The notes under the pieces are model-generated. The model searched no databases and was not told where the DNA came from. It saw only the letters and a list, made by a program, of their open reading frames with translations. From Candidatus Melainabacteria bacterium (GTDB taxonomy: Bacteria > Cyanobacteriota > Vampirovibrionia > Gastranaerophilales > Gastranaerophilaceae), in the NCBI GenBank assembly GCA_003258795.1, contig QHMH01000005.1, forward strand, positions 124,001 through 188,000: a stretch of DNA of 64,000 nt, given 5' to 3'. Both the position numbers and the translations under genes were made by a program. This document shows positions 36,604-45,192 of this stretch, in pieces (positions within the stretch are counted from its first letter, which is position 1; the number at the start of each line of letters is the position of its first letter).

Positions 36604-37461
36604 ATGATTTTACAGATATTATCAGAATATTTAGAGTTTGCAGAAATTGAGAAAGGGCTTTCTCCAAACACAATAGAGGCATACAGAAGGGATTTATCTG
36701 ATTTTTTAAAAAATATAGATGACATCAATTCTGTTAGCAGAATGCAAATTAGCGGATATATTAGAAATTTGCGAGAAAACAATTATGAGCCTTCAAGTAT
36801 TACAAGAAAAATTGCATCATTGAGAGGATTCTTTAAGTGGCTTTGTGCAAACAATTATTGCAAAAATAACCCAACACTTACATTAGAACAGCCAAAAAAT
36901 CCAAAACATTTACCAAAGGTTATTTCAATTAGCGAAATTGAAGAGATACTAAATGACGGTTTAAGCCTGTTACAAAAGCTTATAGTAGAATTACTTTACG
37001 GTTGTGGGCTTCGTGTTTCTGAACTAACAAATTTGTCTTTGAATGACATTGACATCAACGCAAAATTTTTGAAGTGCAATGGAAAAGGCTCAAAAGAAAG
37101 ACTTGTACCTCTCGGGAAAAAGGCAATAAAGGCTTTAAATAATTACCGTGAGCAAAGAGATTTTTTATGTAAAAAATTCGATATAAATTCCAAAAAACTT
37201 CTAATAAATGAGCACGGAAAATTTGTTACAAGGCAAGAGGTTTATTCATTTATACATGAGCAAGGGAAAAAAATTCACAAAAATATCTCGCCACACACTC
37301 TTCGTCACTCTTTTGCGACACATCTACTTGAAAATGGTGCAGATTTGAGGATAGTACAAGAATTGTTGGGACACAGTGATGTTGCTACGACACAACTTTA
37401 TACACATATCAGCAAAAAACGTTTGAAAGAAGTTTATTTTTCAATCAATGGGGATGAATAA
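36604..37461 (+). CDS. Tyrosine recombinase XerC/XerD
   Basis: Site-specific recombinase resolving chromosome dimers at dif. 285 residues. N-terminal SAM-like core-binding domain (~1-90), catalytic domain with the full set Arg137, Lys161, His231, Arg234, His257 and nucleophile Tyr266 (GLRVSELTNL, GKGSKERLVPL, HTLRHSFATHLL, LGHSDVATTQLYTHIS). Length and N-terminus are those of housekeeping Xer proteins rather than phage integrases. Shares one base with maf (TAATG). Whether XerC or XerD cannot be told; no dif site recognised here. Confidence 0.9.
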   Translation: MILQILSEYLEFAEIEKGLSPNTIEAYRRDLSDFLKNIDDINSVSRMQISGYIRNLRENNYEPSSITRKIASLRGFFKWLCANNYCKNNPTLTLEQPKNPKHLPKVISISEIEEILNDGLSLLQKLIVELLYGCGLRVSELTNLSLNDIDINAKFLKCNGKGSKERLVPLGKKAIKALNNYREQRDFLCKKFDINSKKLLINEHGKFVTRQEVYSFIHEQGKKIHKNISPHTLRHSFATHLLENGADLRIVQELLGHSDVATTQLYTHISKKRLKEVYFSINGDE

Positions 37462-38021
37462 TGAAAAGAGATTTTATACTTGCCTCTGGTTCACCCAGAA
37501 GAAAAGATATTTTAGAAAAAGCCGGATTTAAATTTGATATCATAAAATCAAATTATGATGAAAAAATGGATAATCTTGACTTTTCAGTTTCAAAAATAGA
37601 ACTTAATGCACAAAAAAAAGCACAAGATGTTGCAACTCGATACCCAGATGAAACGATATTGAGTGCTGATACAGTTGTTGTACTCGATAATCATATTTTT
37701 GGAAAGCCAAAATCAAGAGATGATGCCTACGAAATGTTAAAAAATTTGAGTGGAAAAACACACTTTGTACTTACAGCCATCTGCTTGATATCAAATAAAA
37801 AGATTTACACAACACATACAAAGACAGACGTAACATTTAATCAACTTTCTGACAAAATGATATATGATTATATAGACAATTTTAAACCTTATGACAAAGC
37901 TGGAGCTTACGGCATACAAGAACTTCCACCAAATTACGTCAAATCAACAAATGGTGACATCGAAACAGTCATAGGTTTATCATCAACAGCCGTTAAAGAA
38001 TTATTAAGAAATATTAAATAA
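37461..38021 (+). CDS. maf: Maf-family nucleoside triphosphate pyrophosphatase
   Basis: House-cleaning enzyme hydrolysing modified or non-canonical (d)NTPs such as dTTP/UTP to monophosphates. 186 residues, with LASGSPRRKDIL at the N-terminus, SADTVVVLD, GKPKSRDDAYEML and DKAGAYGIQ, matching the YhdE branch in pattern. Coupled to the Xer gene by a one-base overlap. Confidence 0.92.
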   Translation: MKRDFILASGSPRRKDILEKAGFKFDIIKSNYDEKMDNLDFSVSKIELNAQKKAQDVATRYPDETILSADTVVVLDNHIFGKPKSRDDAYEMLKNLSGKTHFVLTAICLISNKKIYTTHTKTDVTFNQLSDKMIYDYIDNFKPYDKAGAYGIQELPPNYVKSTNGDIETVIGLSSTAVKELLRNIK

Positions 38022-38034
38022 TGTCATTTTTTAT

Positions 38035-38062
38035 TAAAGTTTTTTATAAAACTTACCGATAT
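38035..38062 (+). promoter_or_regulatory. Sigma-28 type promoter
   Basis: TAAAGTTT (38035-38042), 12-base spacer, ACCGATAT (38055-38062), 34 bases before GTG 38097. The -10 resembles the SigD form GCCGATAT with one change. Confidence 0.6.
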
Positions 38063-38096
38063 ACGACATGTATTATAAAATGTAAGGAAAAATAAC

Positions 38097-38477
38097 GTGT
38101 CGTATCAAACAAAATTAGTAATGTGCAATATGCTTCGTTTGATGAACTTGAAGGATGAACAAGCTCTTACTAAAGCTATGAATAATGAAACAGAAGCTAC
38201 AAGTAAGATAACAGACCTTGCAAGAGATTACAGAGATGCGAAGAAAAACATCAATGCTGAATATGAATATGACGATGTCGAGCGTGAACAGAAAATAGAA
38301 GAGATTGAGGATCAATACAAACTCGATCTTGCAGAGCTTAACGAATGGCAAACTGAAATTGATAATGAGAAAGTTGAAAAGCAAACCGTTATAGCTAAAC
38401 GTGAAGACATGATAGATATGTATGAAGAAGAAATGCCTGAAGAAATCAAGAAGGATCATACATACGGCTACAATTAG
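38097..38477 (+). CDS. Coiled-coil protein of unknown function, 126 residues, sigma-28 promoter group
   Basis: GTG start at 38097 with TAAGGAAAAA upstream. Strongly charged and helical throughout, with heptad-like Glu/Lys/Asp pattern from ~residue 20 to 110; no signal peptide, no transmembrane helix, ends KKDHTYGYN. It opens MSYQTKLVMCNMLRLMNLKDE, a helical, moderately hydrophobic segment. Own promoter of the sigma-28 type and own terminator (38503-38528) mark it as a monocistronic unit. Could be an export chaperone or a secreted filament-associated protein; no named family recognised. Confidence 0.72.
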   Translation: MSYQTKLVMCNMLRLMNLKDEQALTKAMNNETEATSKITDLARDYRDAKKNINAEYEYDDVEREQKIEEIEDQYKLDLAELNEWQTEIDNEKVEKQTVIAKREDMIDMYEEEMPEEIKKDHTYGYN

Positions 38478-38502
38478 AAGTAAAGAGAGAGAGTTTTCAA
38501 AA

Positions 38503-38528
38503 AAAGAGGCTTTATGCCTCTTTTTTTT
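38503..38528 (+). terminator. Intrinsic terminator
   Basis: AAAGAGGC-TTTAT-GCCTCTTT hairpin (38503-38523) continuing into TTTTT, just after the coiled-coil gene. Confidence 0.88.
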
Positions 38529-38556
38529 GTATATATTTTTTGTATATAATAATTTT

Positions 38557-39531
38557 ATGAAAAATGATAGAAAACTTACGGCATTTATCGTACCAACAGG
38601 AATTGGAGCAAATATCGGCGGATATGCGGGTGATGCAGGGTTTTGGGCAAGAAGATTTGCAAAATATTCTGACCTAATAGTTAACCCAAATGTTGTTAAT
38701 GCAGGTTGCTTTTCTGCTATAACAGAAAATATGCTCTACGTTGAAGGTTACTCACTTGACGAGTTTTTCAAAGGGAATTTGTATTTGAAAAAGCCTATAA
38801 AAAATAAGGTTGGAGTAATTTTTGACAAATCTATTCCAAAAGATGTTTTAAATATACACATAAACACTTTAAATGCAGTAAGGGTTGTCTATGATATAGA
38901 TATAATTTATGAAACAACACAAGAGGCTGTTGGAGTTGAGTTTTACGTTGATGAAACTAAGATATCAACTGGATTGGTAAACAATACAGAAACTATTTTA
39001 AATTGTGCAAAAGAATTAAAAAGCAAGGGTGCAGATGCACTTGCAATCGTTTGCAGATTTGACGAGGACACCTTAAATGATGATTACGAAAATGGGGTAG
39101 GTGTTGACCCAATAGGTGGTGTAGAAGCCATAATCTCACACTACATATCAAAAGAAATGCTAATGCCTGCTGCACATGCACCAGCATTTGATGATTTTTC
39201 TATTTCAACAAATCTCGTCAACCCAAAATCTGCTGCTGAATATATTACTCCTACATTTTTGCCTTGCATTTTAATAGGATTAGCAAATGCACCAAGACTT
39301 ACAAAAGAAAAGTCAGTAGACACGATATCAATAGACGATTTGGATTATTTGATTATGCCATACAATTCATTAGGTGCAGTTCCTGTATTTGAAGCGTTAA
39401 AGAGGAAAATCCCCGTTTATGCAATCGCTGAAAACACAACTGTACTTGATGTAACAAAGAATAATTTACATCTTGATGATATAATAGTGACTGACAGCTA
39501 CCAAAGTTGTTTGGAGTTAATTGCAAGATGA
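38557..39531 (+). CDS. DUF3326 family protein
   Basis: 324 residues from ATG 38557; an upstream extension of 45 codons would run through the terminator and is rejected. The N-terminus TAFIVPTGIGANIGGYAGDAG and VNPNVVNAGCFSAI are hallmark blocks of DUF3326, a family best known from cyanobacteria and plastid-bearing eukaryotes, function unknown. Later GVDPIGGVEAIISHY and HAPAFDDF. Soluble. Its stop overlaps holA by 4 bases. The phylogenetic spread of this family is one of the cyanobacteria-lineage hints in the window. Confidence 0.85.
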   Translation: MKNDRKLTAFIVPTGIGANIGGYAGDAGFWARRFAKYSDLIVNPNVVNAGCFSAITENMLYVEGYSLDEFFKGNLYLKKPIKNKVGVIFDKSIPKDVLNIHINTLNAVRVVYDIDIIYETTQEAVGVEFYVDETKISTGLVNNTETILNCAKELKSKGADALAIVCRFDEDTLNDDYENGVGVDPIGGVEAIISHYISKEMLMPAAHAPAFDDFSISTNLVNPKSAAEYITPTFLPCILIGLANAPRLTKEKSVDTISIDDLDYLIMPYNSLGAVPVFEALKRKIPVYAIAENTTVLDVTKNNLHLDDIIVTDSYQSCLELIAR

Positions 39532-40490
39532 AGGCATACTTTTTTTACGGAGATGAAGAATTTTTAATTGAGAGAGAAATCAACAGTATGAGAGAAAAGC
39601 TGCTTGATAAAAACTTCTCGACAATGAACTATAAAACAATAAGCAATCCTTCTTATGCGGATTTTATATCAATATTGAGAACCCAACCGATGATGTTCGG
39701 AAATCAAATGATTGTTATAAACATAGAAAAATATTTTACACAAACCTTTGAGGACAAAGAGATAAATGAAATGTCAAAAGCGTTAGATAATATAGCTGAT
39801 TCCTTGTACATTGTTTTTGTTTATAACCTACCTCGAAATGAAAATAAAAAATTAGATTCAAGAAGAAGAATCTACAAACTCCTCATGCAAAAGACCGCAA
39901 CTACGGAATTTGCCTCAATAAAATCATACAATGTTGATGCCTTATCAAAATTTATAAATTCAGAAGCGAAAAAAAATGGGGTTACAATGGAAGTTAAGGC
40001 TGTTCAAAAACTAATTGAACAAGTTGGAAATAATCTCAGAGATTTGTCTAAAGAAATTGAAAAACTTGTTCTTGCCGCTTACCCACAAAAAAAGATAACC
40101 GAAAAAAACGTAAAAGATATTTGCGTTACAAATGAGGACTTATTTGCTTTTTCTGACATTTTATTTAAAGGTCAAAAAGCTCAAGCGCTAAAAGAATTTA
40201 GAAAACTTTGCGACAAAAAGCATCCACTTGAGATAATTTCAGCTCTACAAACCATGTTACGCAAAACAATAATCACAAAACTAAACGAAAAAAAACTCTC
40301 AACTTTTGATATTGCAAAACTCACAAATCAAAATGAGTTTGTTGTAAAAAAAACATTAGAAAAGTTTAAAAATACTCCGTTAACCGACCTTGTAAAACTA
40401 AAAAGGAATATTGCAAATGCAGAATATAATATAAAGTCAGGGCTATCTTTAAACGTAAATGAAGAAATAGAATATGCATTTTTAAAATAA
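39528..40490 (+). CDS. holA: DNA polymerase III subunit delta
   Basis: Clamp-loader subunit opening the beta clamp. 320 residues from ATG 39528 (the earlier in-frame TTG-type start lies within the DUF3326 gene). N-terminus YFFYGDEEFLIEREI is the family pattern, then SYADFISILRTQPMMFG, YIVFVYNLPRNE-like strand, KLIEQVGNNLRDLSKEIEKL, and ISALQTMLRKTIITKL in the C-terminal domain. Divergent as usual for HolA. Overlaps DUF3326 by ATGA and is followed by a terminator. Confidence 0.88.
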   Translation: MKAYFFYGDEEFLIEREINSMREKLLDKNFSTMNYKTISNPSYADFISILRTQPMMFGNQMIVINIEKYFTQTFEDKEINEMSKALDNIADSLYIVFVYNLPRNENKKLDSRRRIYKLLMQKTATTEFASIKSYNVDALSKFINSEAKKNGVTMEVKAVQKLIEQVGNNLRDLSKEIEKLVLAAYPQKKITEKNVKDICVTNEDLFAFSDILFKGQKAQALKEFRKLCDKKHPLEIISALQTMLRKTIITKLNEKKLSTFDIAKLTNQNEFVVKKTLEKFKNTPLTDLVKLKRNIANAEYNIKSGLSLNVNEEIEYAFLK

Positions 40491-40494
40491 AAAA

Positions 40495-40514
40495 AAACGG
40501 GACTTTGCCCGTTT
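40495..40514. terminator. Bidirectional intrinsic terminator
   Basis: AAACGGG-ACTTTG-CCCGTTT between holA and the convergent 55-residue gene, with an A run to its left that becomes a U tract on the minus strand. Confidence 0.78.
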
Positions 40515-40546
40515 AAACCATTTTACCCTTTTCCTTATTAAATCGA

Positions 40547-40714
40547 CTATGCAATGAAGTTTTGTCCCATCCAGCTTGCTCCGTGGAAGAATGATTCTGT
40601 AATTATTGACTTCATTGTCATTGTTTTAACATCTGTTGTTTGTTGAGCGTTGATTGTTTCTGCCATTTTTTTATATCTATCAGCAACTGTTTGACTAAAA
40701 ACGAATTTTTTCAT
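40547..40714 (-). CDS. 55-residue protein of unknown function
   Basis: ATG 40714 is preceded by GAAAGAAAAGAG (weak ribosome site GAGGAAAG further up). Residues 1-25 are basic and helical (FVFSQTVADRYKKMAET), the middle is Thr/Met-rich, and the C-terminus reads SFFHGASWMGQNFIA. No signal peptide. Lies downstream of alaS and its terminator on the same strand. The C-terminal GxNF[IM]A pattern and the small, aromatic/Gly-containing end recall the 71-residue protein at 36189. It fills what would otherwise be an empty 358-base gap with a terminator at each side. Gene status moderately supported. Confidence 0.5.
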   Translation of the reverse strand: MKKFVFSQTVADRYKKMAETINAQQTTDVKTMTMKSIITESFFHGASWMGQNFIA

Positions 40715-40760
40715 CTCTTTTCTTTCCTCAATCTCTACTCTTATATAAAGTTTTTATTTC

Positions 40761-40799
40761 AAAAAAAATTGCTTTTTTGTTTTCCAAAAAAGCAATTTT
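40761..40799 (-). terminator. Terminator of alaS
   Basis: 15-bp perfect stem AAAATTGCTTTTTTG / CAAAAAAGCAATTTT with a 5-base loop, followed by a U tract on the minus strand, 50 bases after the alaS stop. Confidence 0.85.
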
Positions 40800-40848
40800 C
40801 CTTAACATAACTTAACAATGAGTTTTAAACCGCTATTTATATTGAGTT

Positions 40849-43419
40849 TTAGCTCAAAGAATTTTCAAATTCAGCTAAAGCATCATCAATAAGTTTTTCA
40901 TCATCGCCCAAGCCACCTTGTGCAAAATCAGGACGACCACCGCCTCTGCCATTACATTTTTTTGCGATTTCAGAAACAATTTTTCCTGCGTTAAACTTAT
41001 CTGTTAGAGATTTTGAAACTCTAACAATTATTGTAGCTCCAGAAACTATTACTATAATAGAATTTTCATTCAAATTACCCAACATTTCCACACCTTCTCT
41101 CAAGGCTTGAGTATCAAATTTCTGAATTTTTTTAACTAAAATTTTTCCAAAAGAAGTATCTTTTAGAACAAAAGATTTGAAAAGTGTTTTAGCTTGAAGA
41201 GATTTAAGGTTTGTAAGTTCTTTTTGTAGTTCTTTATTTTCCTCCTGCAATTTAGAAATACGTTCCAAAACCTCTTCTGGTTGTGCTTTAAAATGTTTTG
41301 CAATTTGATTAAGTTCTTCATCTTTTTTATTCAAATAGTTGATAGCTTCTTCACCTGCAATAGCTTCAATTCTTCTTGTACCAGCAGCAATAGCACTTTC
41401 AGAGAGAATTTTAACAAGTCTTAAATCGGCACTGTTTCTTGCATGAGTTCCACCGCAAAATTCTTTTGAAACTTCACAATTTTCTTTACCAATACAAACA
41501 ACTCTAACCGTGTCACCATATTTTTCACCAAACAAAGCTGTAGCACCAGTCAATTGAGCTTCTTCAAGCGACATAACTTTAGTATTAACTTCAAGTTTTT
41601 CAGCAATTTCATTATTGATAATATTTTCAACAGATTTTAATTCATCAGCACTAACTGCACGTGAAAAAGAAAAGTCAAAACGAGTTCTATTCTCTTCAAC
41701 TTGAGAACCAGCTTGTTTAACCTCATCACCTAAAACTTTAACCAAAGCAGCTTGTAAAAGGTGAGCTGTTGTGTGGTGAAGTCTAATATTTTCACGTCTT
41801 TTAACATCTATTTTTGCATGAACACATTCTGGAATTTGTTCAGCTCTACATCTGTGAACATACAAATCATTAACTTTGAAAGTAGTAAGAACTTCGACAT
41901 CATTCAAATATCCACTATCACCAACCTGACCACCACATTCTGCATAGAAAGGGGTTTTATCAAGAATTACATCGGTTAGTCCATTTTCTACCGGAACGGT
42001 TGCAAGAACTTTTGCATCACATTCATTTTCTTCATAACCAACGAATTTAGTTGCTCCGAATTTCTTTTCGAGTTCAACATAAACCAAATCGTCAGTTAAG
42101 CTGATTTTTTGAGCTGCAGCCTTTGCTCTATTTTTTTGTTCAGCCATTTCACGATTAAAACCTTCTACATCAACAGAAAGTCCACTTTCTTGAGCAATTT
42201 CTAAAGTTAGTTCCATTGGAAATCCGTAAGTATCATAGAGTTTAAAAGCATCTTTCCCAGAAATATTTTCCTTTTTTGAAAGTAAATCTTCAAGAAGTTT
42301 GTACCCTCTATCAAGAGTGAGTTTAAATCTTTCTTCTTCTGCAAGGATAACTTGTTTAATTTTTTCCTTATTTTCAATCAAATCAGGGTATGTTTCACCG
42401 TACATATCTACAACTTTATCAACAAGTTTGTGTAGAAATGGAAGTTCCAAACCAAGCATTTTACCATGTCTTAAAGCTCTTCTTGTAATCATTCTCAAAA
42501 CATAACTTCTACCTTCATTTGCAGGAAGAACGCCGTCGTTTATGAGGAATGTTACGCAACGAGCATGGTCAGTGATAATTCTCAAAGAGATATCAGTTTT
42601 TTCACTTTTTTTATAAGGAACATTTGCCATAGCGGAAACTTCATCAAGAATTGGCTTTAAAAGGTCAGTTTCAAAAGTTGATTCCTTGCCCTGACAAACC
42701 ATTGTAATTCTTTCTAACCCCATACCAGTGTCGACATTTTTCTTATCAAGTGGGGATTGATTTCCTTCTTCATCTTGGAAAAGCTCTGTGAATACCAAAT
42801 TCCAGATTTCAACCCATCTGTCGCATTCGCAAGTATCTATTCCGCAATCATCACTACATTTTAAATGTTCACCTAAATCATAATGAATTTCAGAACAAGG
42901 ACCACAAGAACCGGTTGCCCCAGGAGGACCCCAGAAATTGTCTTTTTTTCCTTTTCTTTTTATTCTATCTGGAGAAACGCCAACATCGTTAACCCAAATA
43001 TCATAAGCTTCATCGTCTGTTTCATAAATAGTTACCCAAAGTCTGTCTTTGTCTAACTTCAAGTAATTTGTAATAAAATCCCATGCCCATGGAATAATTT
43101 CTTTTTTATAATAATCTCCAAAAGAGAAGTTGCCCAACATTTCAAAAAAAGTATGGTGGCGTGGAGTTCTTCCAACATTTTCAATATCTGAATCTTTACC
43201 ACCGGCTCTTGCACATTTTTGGCAAGATGTAGCTCTTGCAGGAGAAAATTTTGGTTCTTCAAGTCCCAAATAATAAGGCATAAACTGTAACATACCTGCA
43301 GTTGTTAAAAGAACAGTAGGGTTGTCTGGCACCAAACTTGAGCTCTTTACCAAAGTATGATTATGTTTATTTTTAAAGTAGTCTAAATATAATTTTCTTA
43401 TTTCATTTCCGCTTAACAT
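40849..43419 (-). CDS. alaS: Alanyl-tRNA synthetase
   Basis: 856 residues from ATG 43419 (AAGGAG 9 bases upstream); a 15-codon upstream extension is not conserved. Aminoacylation core at the N-terminus: RATSCQKCARAGGKDSDIE, HHTFFEMLGNFSFGDYYK and GMGLERI. Editing domain with HHTTAHLLQAALVKVLG and CGGTHARN (zinc ligands). The C-Ala domain contains a coiled coil and ends with CNGRGGGRPDFAQGG. Full length; no oddities. Monocistronic with its own terminator. Confidence 0.97.
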   Translation of the reverse strand: MLSGNEIRKLYLDYFKNKHNHTLVKSSSLVPDNPTVLLTTAGMLQFMPYYLGLEEPKFSPARATSCQKCARAGGKDSDIENVGRTPRHHTFFEMLGNFSFGDYYKKEIIPWAWDFITNYLKLDKDRLWVTIYETDDEAYDIWVNDVGVSPDRIKRKGKKDNFWGPPGATGSCGPCSEIHYDLGEHLKCSDDCGIDTCECDRWVEIWNLVFTELFQDEEGNQSPLDKKNVDTGMGLERITMVCQGKESTFETDLLKPILDEVSAMANVPYKKSEKTDISLRIITDHARCVTFLINDGVLPANEGRSYVLRMITRRALRHGKMLGLELPFLHKLVDKVVDMYGETYPDLIENKEKIKQVILAEEERFKLTLDRGYKLLEDLLSKKENISGKDAFKLYDTYGFPMELTLEIAQESGLSVDVEGFNREMAEQKNRAKAAAQKISLTDDLVYVELEKKFGATKFVGYEENECDAKVLATVPVENGLTDVILDKTPFYAECGGQVGDSGYLNDVEVLTTFKVNDLYVHRCRAEQIPECVHAKIDVKRRENIRLHHTTAHLLQAALVKVLGDEVKQAGSQVEENRTRFDFSFSRAVSADELKSVENIINNEIAEKLEVNTKVMSLEEAQLTGATALFGEKYGDTVRVVCIGKENCEVSKEFCGGTHARNSADLRLVKILSESAIAAGTRRIEAIAGEEAINYLNKKDEELNQIAKHFKAQPEEVLERISKLQEENKELQKELTNLKSLQAKTLFKSFVLKDTSFGKILVKKIQKFDTQALREGVEMLGNLNENSIIVIVSGATIIVRVSKSLTDKFNAGKIVSEIAKKCNGRGGGRPDFAQGGLGDDEKLIDDALAEFENSLS

Positions 43420-43520
43420 TCTTTTCTCCTTAAAAAAATTTTCGATAAGTAAATTATACCCCAAAAATTTTTGATAAATACTGATATTTTTAATGTATAA
43501 TGGTAAACGGAGAATTGTGT

Positions 43521-44432
43521 ATGAAAAAGAAAATTTGTCTTTGTTCTGATGATCCGACGGATTGGTTTGGCAAAGTAAGAGAACTTTTTGAAAAGAAAGA
43601 TTGCGAATTTAAGGCGTATCCGGAAATCTCACTTGAGGAGGCTGATAAGATATTTTACTTTAATATGCCGTCAGAAGTTAAATATCCAGAAAAATCTTAT
43701 GTTTGGATTGCGGAACCTCCAGTAATTTTTAAAAGGAATTTCAAAAAGGATAAATTTAAATTTTTCAAGAAAATTTTTACATGGGATAAAACCCTTATTG
43801 ACGGCAAAAAGTTTATAAAACTAAACTATCCACAAAATTTTCAAAACATAGATTTTGATCTAAGTAAAAAAGAAAAATTACTATGCCTTGTCGCAAAAAA
43901 TAAAAGTTCAAATCGTGAAAATGAGTTATTTAGTGAAAGAGCAAAAGCAATTATTTGGTTTGAAAAATTTGCTGCAAATGATTTTGACTTATACGGTAAA
44001 GATTGGGATTTAGGGATTTCTCTCAATTTAGGATTTATAAAATATGGAAAATATTTTCCAAAATGTTATAGAGGATGTGTAGAAAAGAAGGACAAAGTTG
44101 TAAGAAAACATAAGTTTTCTATTGCTTATGAGAATTGGTACAATGACAGAGGATATATAACAGAAAAGATTTTCGATTGTTTTAATGCATCAAATGTACC
44201 GATATATCTTGGTGAAAAGAACATCGAAAAAGTAATTCCAAAAGATTGTTTTATAGATAAAAGAGATTTTAAAAACTACAAATCACTCTATGAGTACATA
44301 AAAAATATGGACGATTCAACATATATTGAGTATTTGAAAAATATAGATAAGTATATAAAATCTGATAATGCAAAAGAATTTACAACAGAAGTATGGGCTA
44401 ATACAATTGTTAATGAAATATTGTCTGAATAG
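43521..44432 (+). CDS. Family 10 glycosyltransferase (alpha-1,3-fucosyltransferase type)
   Basis: 303 residues from ATG 43521 (ACGGAG upstream). The C-terminal donor-binding signature is clear: KHKFSIAYENW, RGYITEKIFDCFNASNVPIY, LGEKNIEKVIPKDCFID and KRDFKNYKSL, the GT10 motif that binds GDP-fucose. No transmembrane or signal segment, so a cytosolic enzyme acting on lipid-linked glycan or O-antigen precursors. Bacterial GT10 enzymes make Lewis-type host-like antigens (as in Helicobacter and Bacteroides). Lysine-rich and very A+T-rich. Sits at the left edge of an accessory-looking segment. Confidence 0.85.
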   Translation: MKKKICLCSDDPTDWFGKVRELFEKKDCEFKAYPEISLEEADKIFYFNMPSEVKYPEKSYVWIAEPPVIFKRNFKKDKFKFFKKIFTWDKTLIDGKKFIKLNYPQNFQNIDFDLSKKEKLLCLVAKNKSSNRENELFSERAKAIIWFEKFAANDFDLYGKDWDLGISLNLGFIKYGKYFPKCYRGCVEKKDKVVRKHKFSIAYENWYNDRGYITEKIFDCFNASNVPIYLGEKNIEKVIPKDCFIDKRDFKNYKSLYEYIKNMDDSTYIEYLKNIDKYIKSDNAKEFTTEVWANTIVNEILSE

Positions 44433-44458
44433 GTGAAACCAAAACAGGAAATATAAGA

Positions 44459-45029
44459 ATGGGTGAAGATTTAACTTTATTTGAGGATAAACAAATTAGA
44501 CATATTTATGATGAAGGAAAAGAATAATATTATTTTTCTGTTGTAGATATTGTTGCTATATTGATTGATAAAGATTATCAATCGGCAAGAAAATACCGGA
44601 ATAAATTAGCACAACGTTTGCGTAATGAGGGTTCTGAGCAAACGGTGACAAATTGTCACCCCCCTTAAAATGCAAACTGCTGGTGGCATGCAAAAAGTTA
44701 ATTGCGCAGATGTAGAAGGCATATTTAGAATAATCCAGTCTATTCCGTCAAAAAAAGCTGAACCTATCAAACAATGGTTAGCCAAAGTTGGACAAGAGCG
44801 AGTTCAAGAGATGGCAGACCCTTCAAAAGCGATTGATAGAGCAAGAGAAACTTACCAGAAACTTGGTCGTTCTGAAAAGTGGATTCAGCAAAGAATGACA
44901 GGACAAGAAACCAGAAATAAATTGACGGATTATTGGAAAGAACATGATATTAAAGAGGGTTATGCTATTTTAACGAATATTATTCACCAAGAATGGTCTG
45001 GATTGTCAGTAAAAGAACACATGAAATGA
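44459..45029 (+). pseudogene. Broken BRO-N/DinD-like (phage antirepressor type) gene
   Basis: Pieces of one BRO-N domain protein in order: MGEDLTLFEDKQIRHIYDEG (stop TAA at 44525-44527), then in the same frame YYFSVVDIVAILIDKDYQ to NEGSEQTVTNCHPP, then a +1 shift at a run of six C (44661-44666) after which LKMQTAGGMQKVNCADVEG continues to LSVKEHMK and a stop. Relatives continue beyond this point with a further ~80-100 residues, so the 3' end is also missing. Three independent lesions mean it is inactive as a full-length protein. The largest open piece (44670-45029, 119 residues) could still be translated. Relic of phage or mobile DNA. Confidence 0.8.
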
Positions 45030-45154
45030 TTCTTTGTAACACTTGCTTTGATTATTTAGTATTTTTTAGGCTTTTTGGTGCAACAAAATAAAATCGTACT
45101 TTTGTTACATTTTTAGTGCATGTATATAAACTTTAATAAAAATATGTTATAATA

Positions 45155-45174
45155 AAGTTTAAGCAATTAAACTT
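45155..45174. repeat. Inverted repeat at the Fic gene promoter
   Basis: AAGTTTAA-GCAA-TTAAACTT lies directly after a TATAAT (45148-45153) and 18 bases before the Fic ATG. The position, over the expected transcription start, suits an operator for autoregulation. Confidence 0.55.
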
Positions 45175-45192
45175 AACTAAGGGTGATTTATA

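Noticed and set aside
38422..38556. N-terminal extension of the DUF3326 protein
   Set aside because: It would run through the upstream gene end and an intrinsic terminator; the conserved family N-terminus starts at ATG 38557.
45152..45180. TAAAGTTT upstream of the Fic gene as a sigma-28 promoter
   Set aside because: No GCCG-like -10 follows at the right distance; the sequence is one arm of an inverted repeat after a TATAAT.
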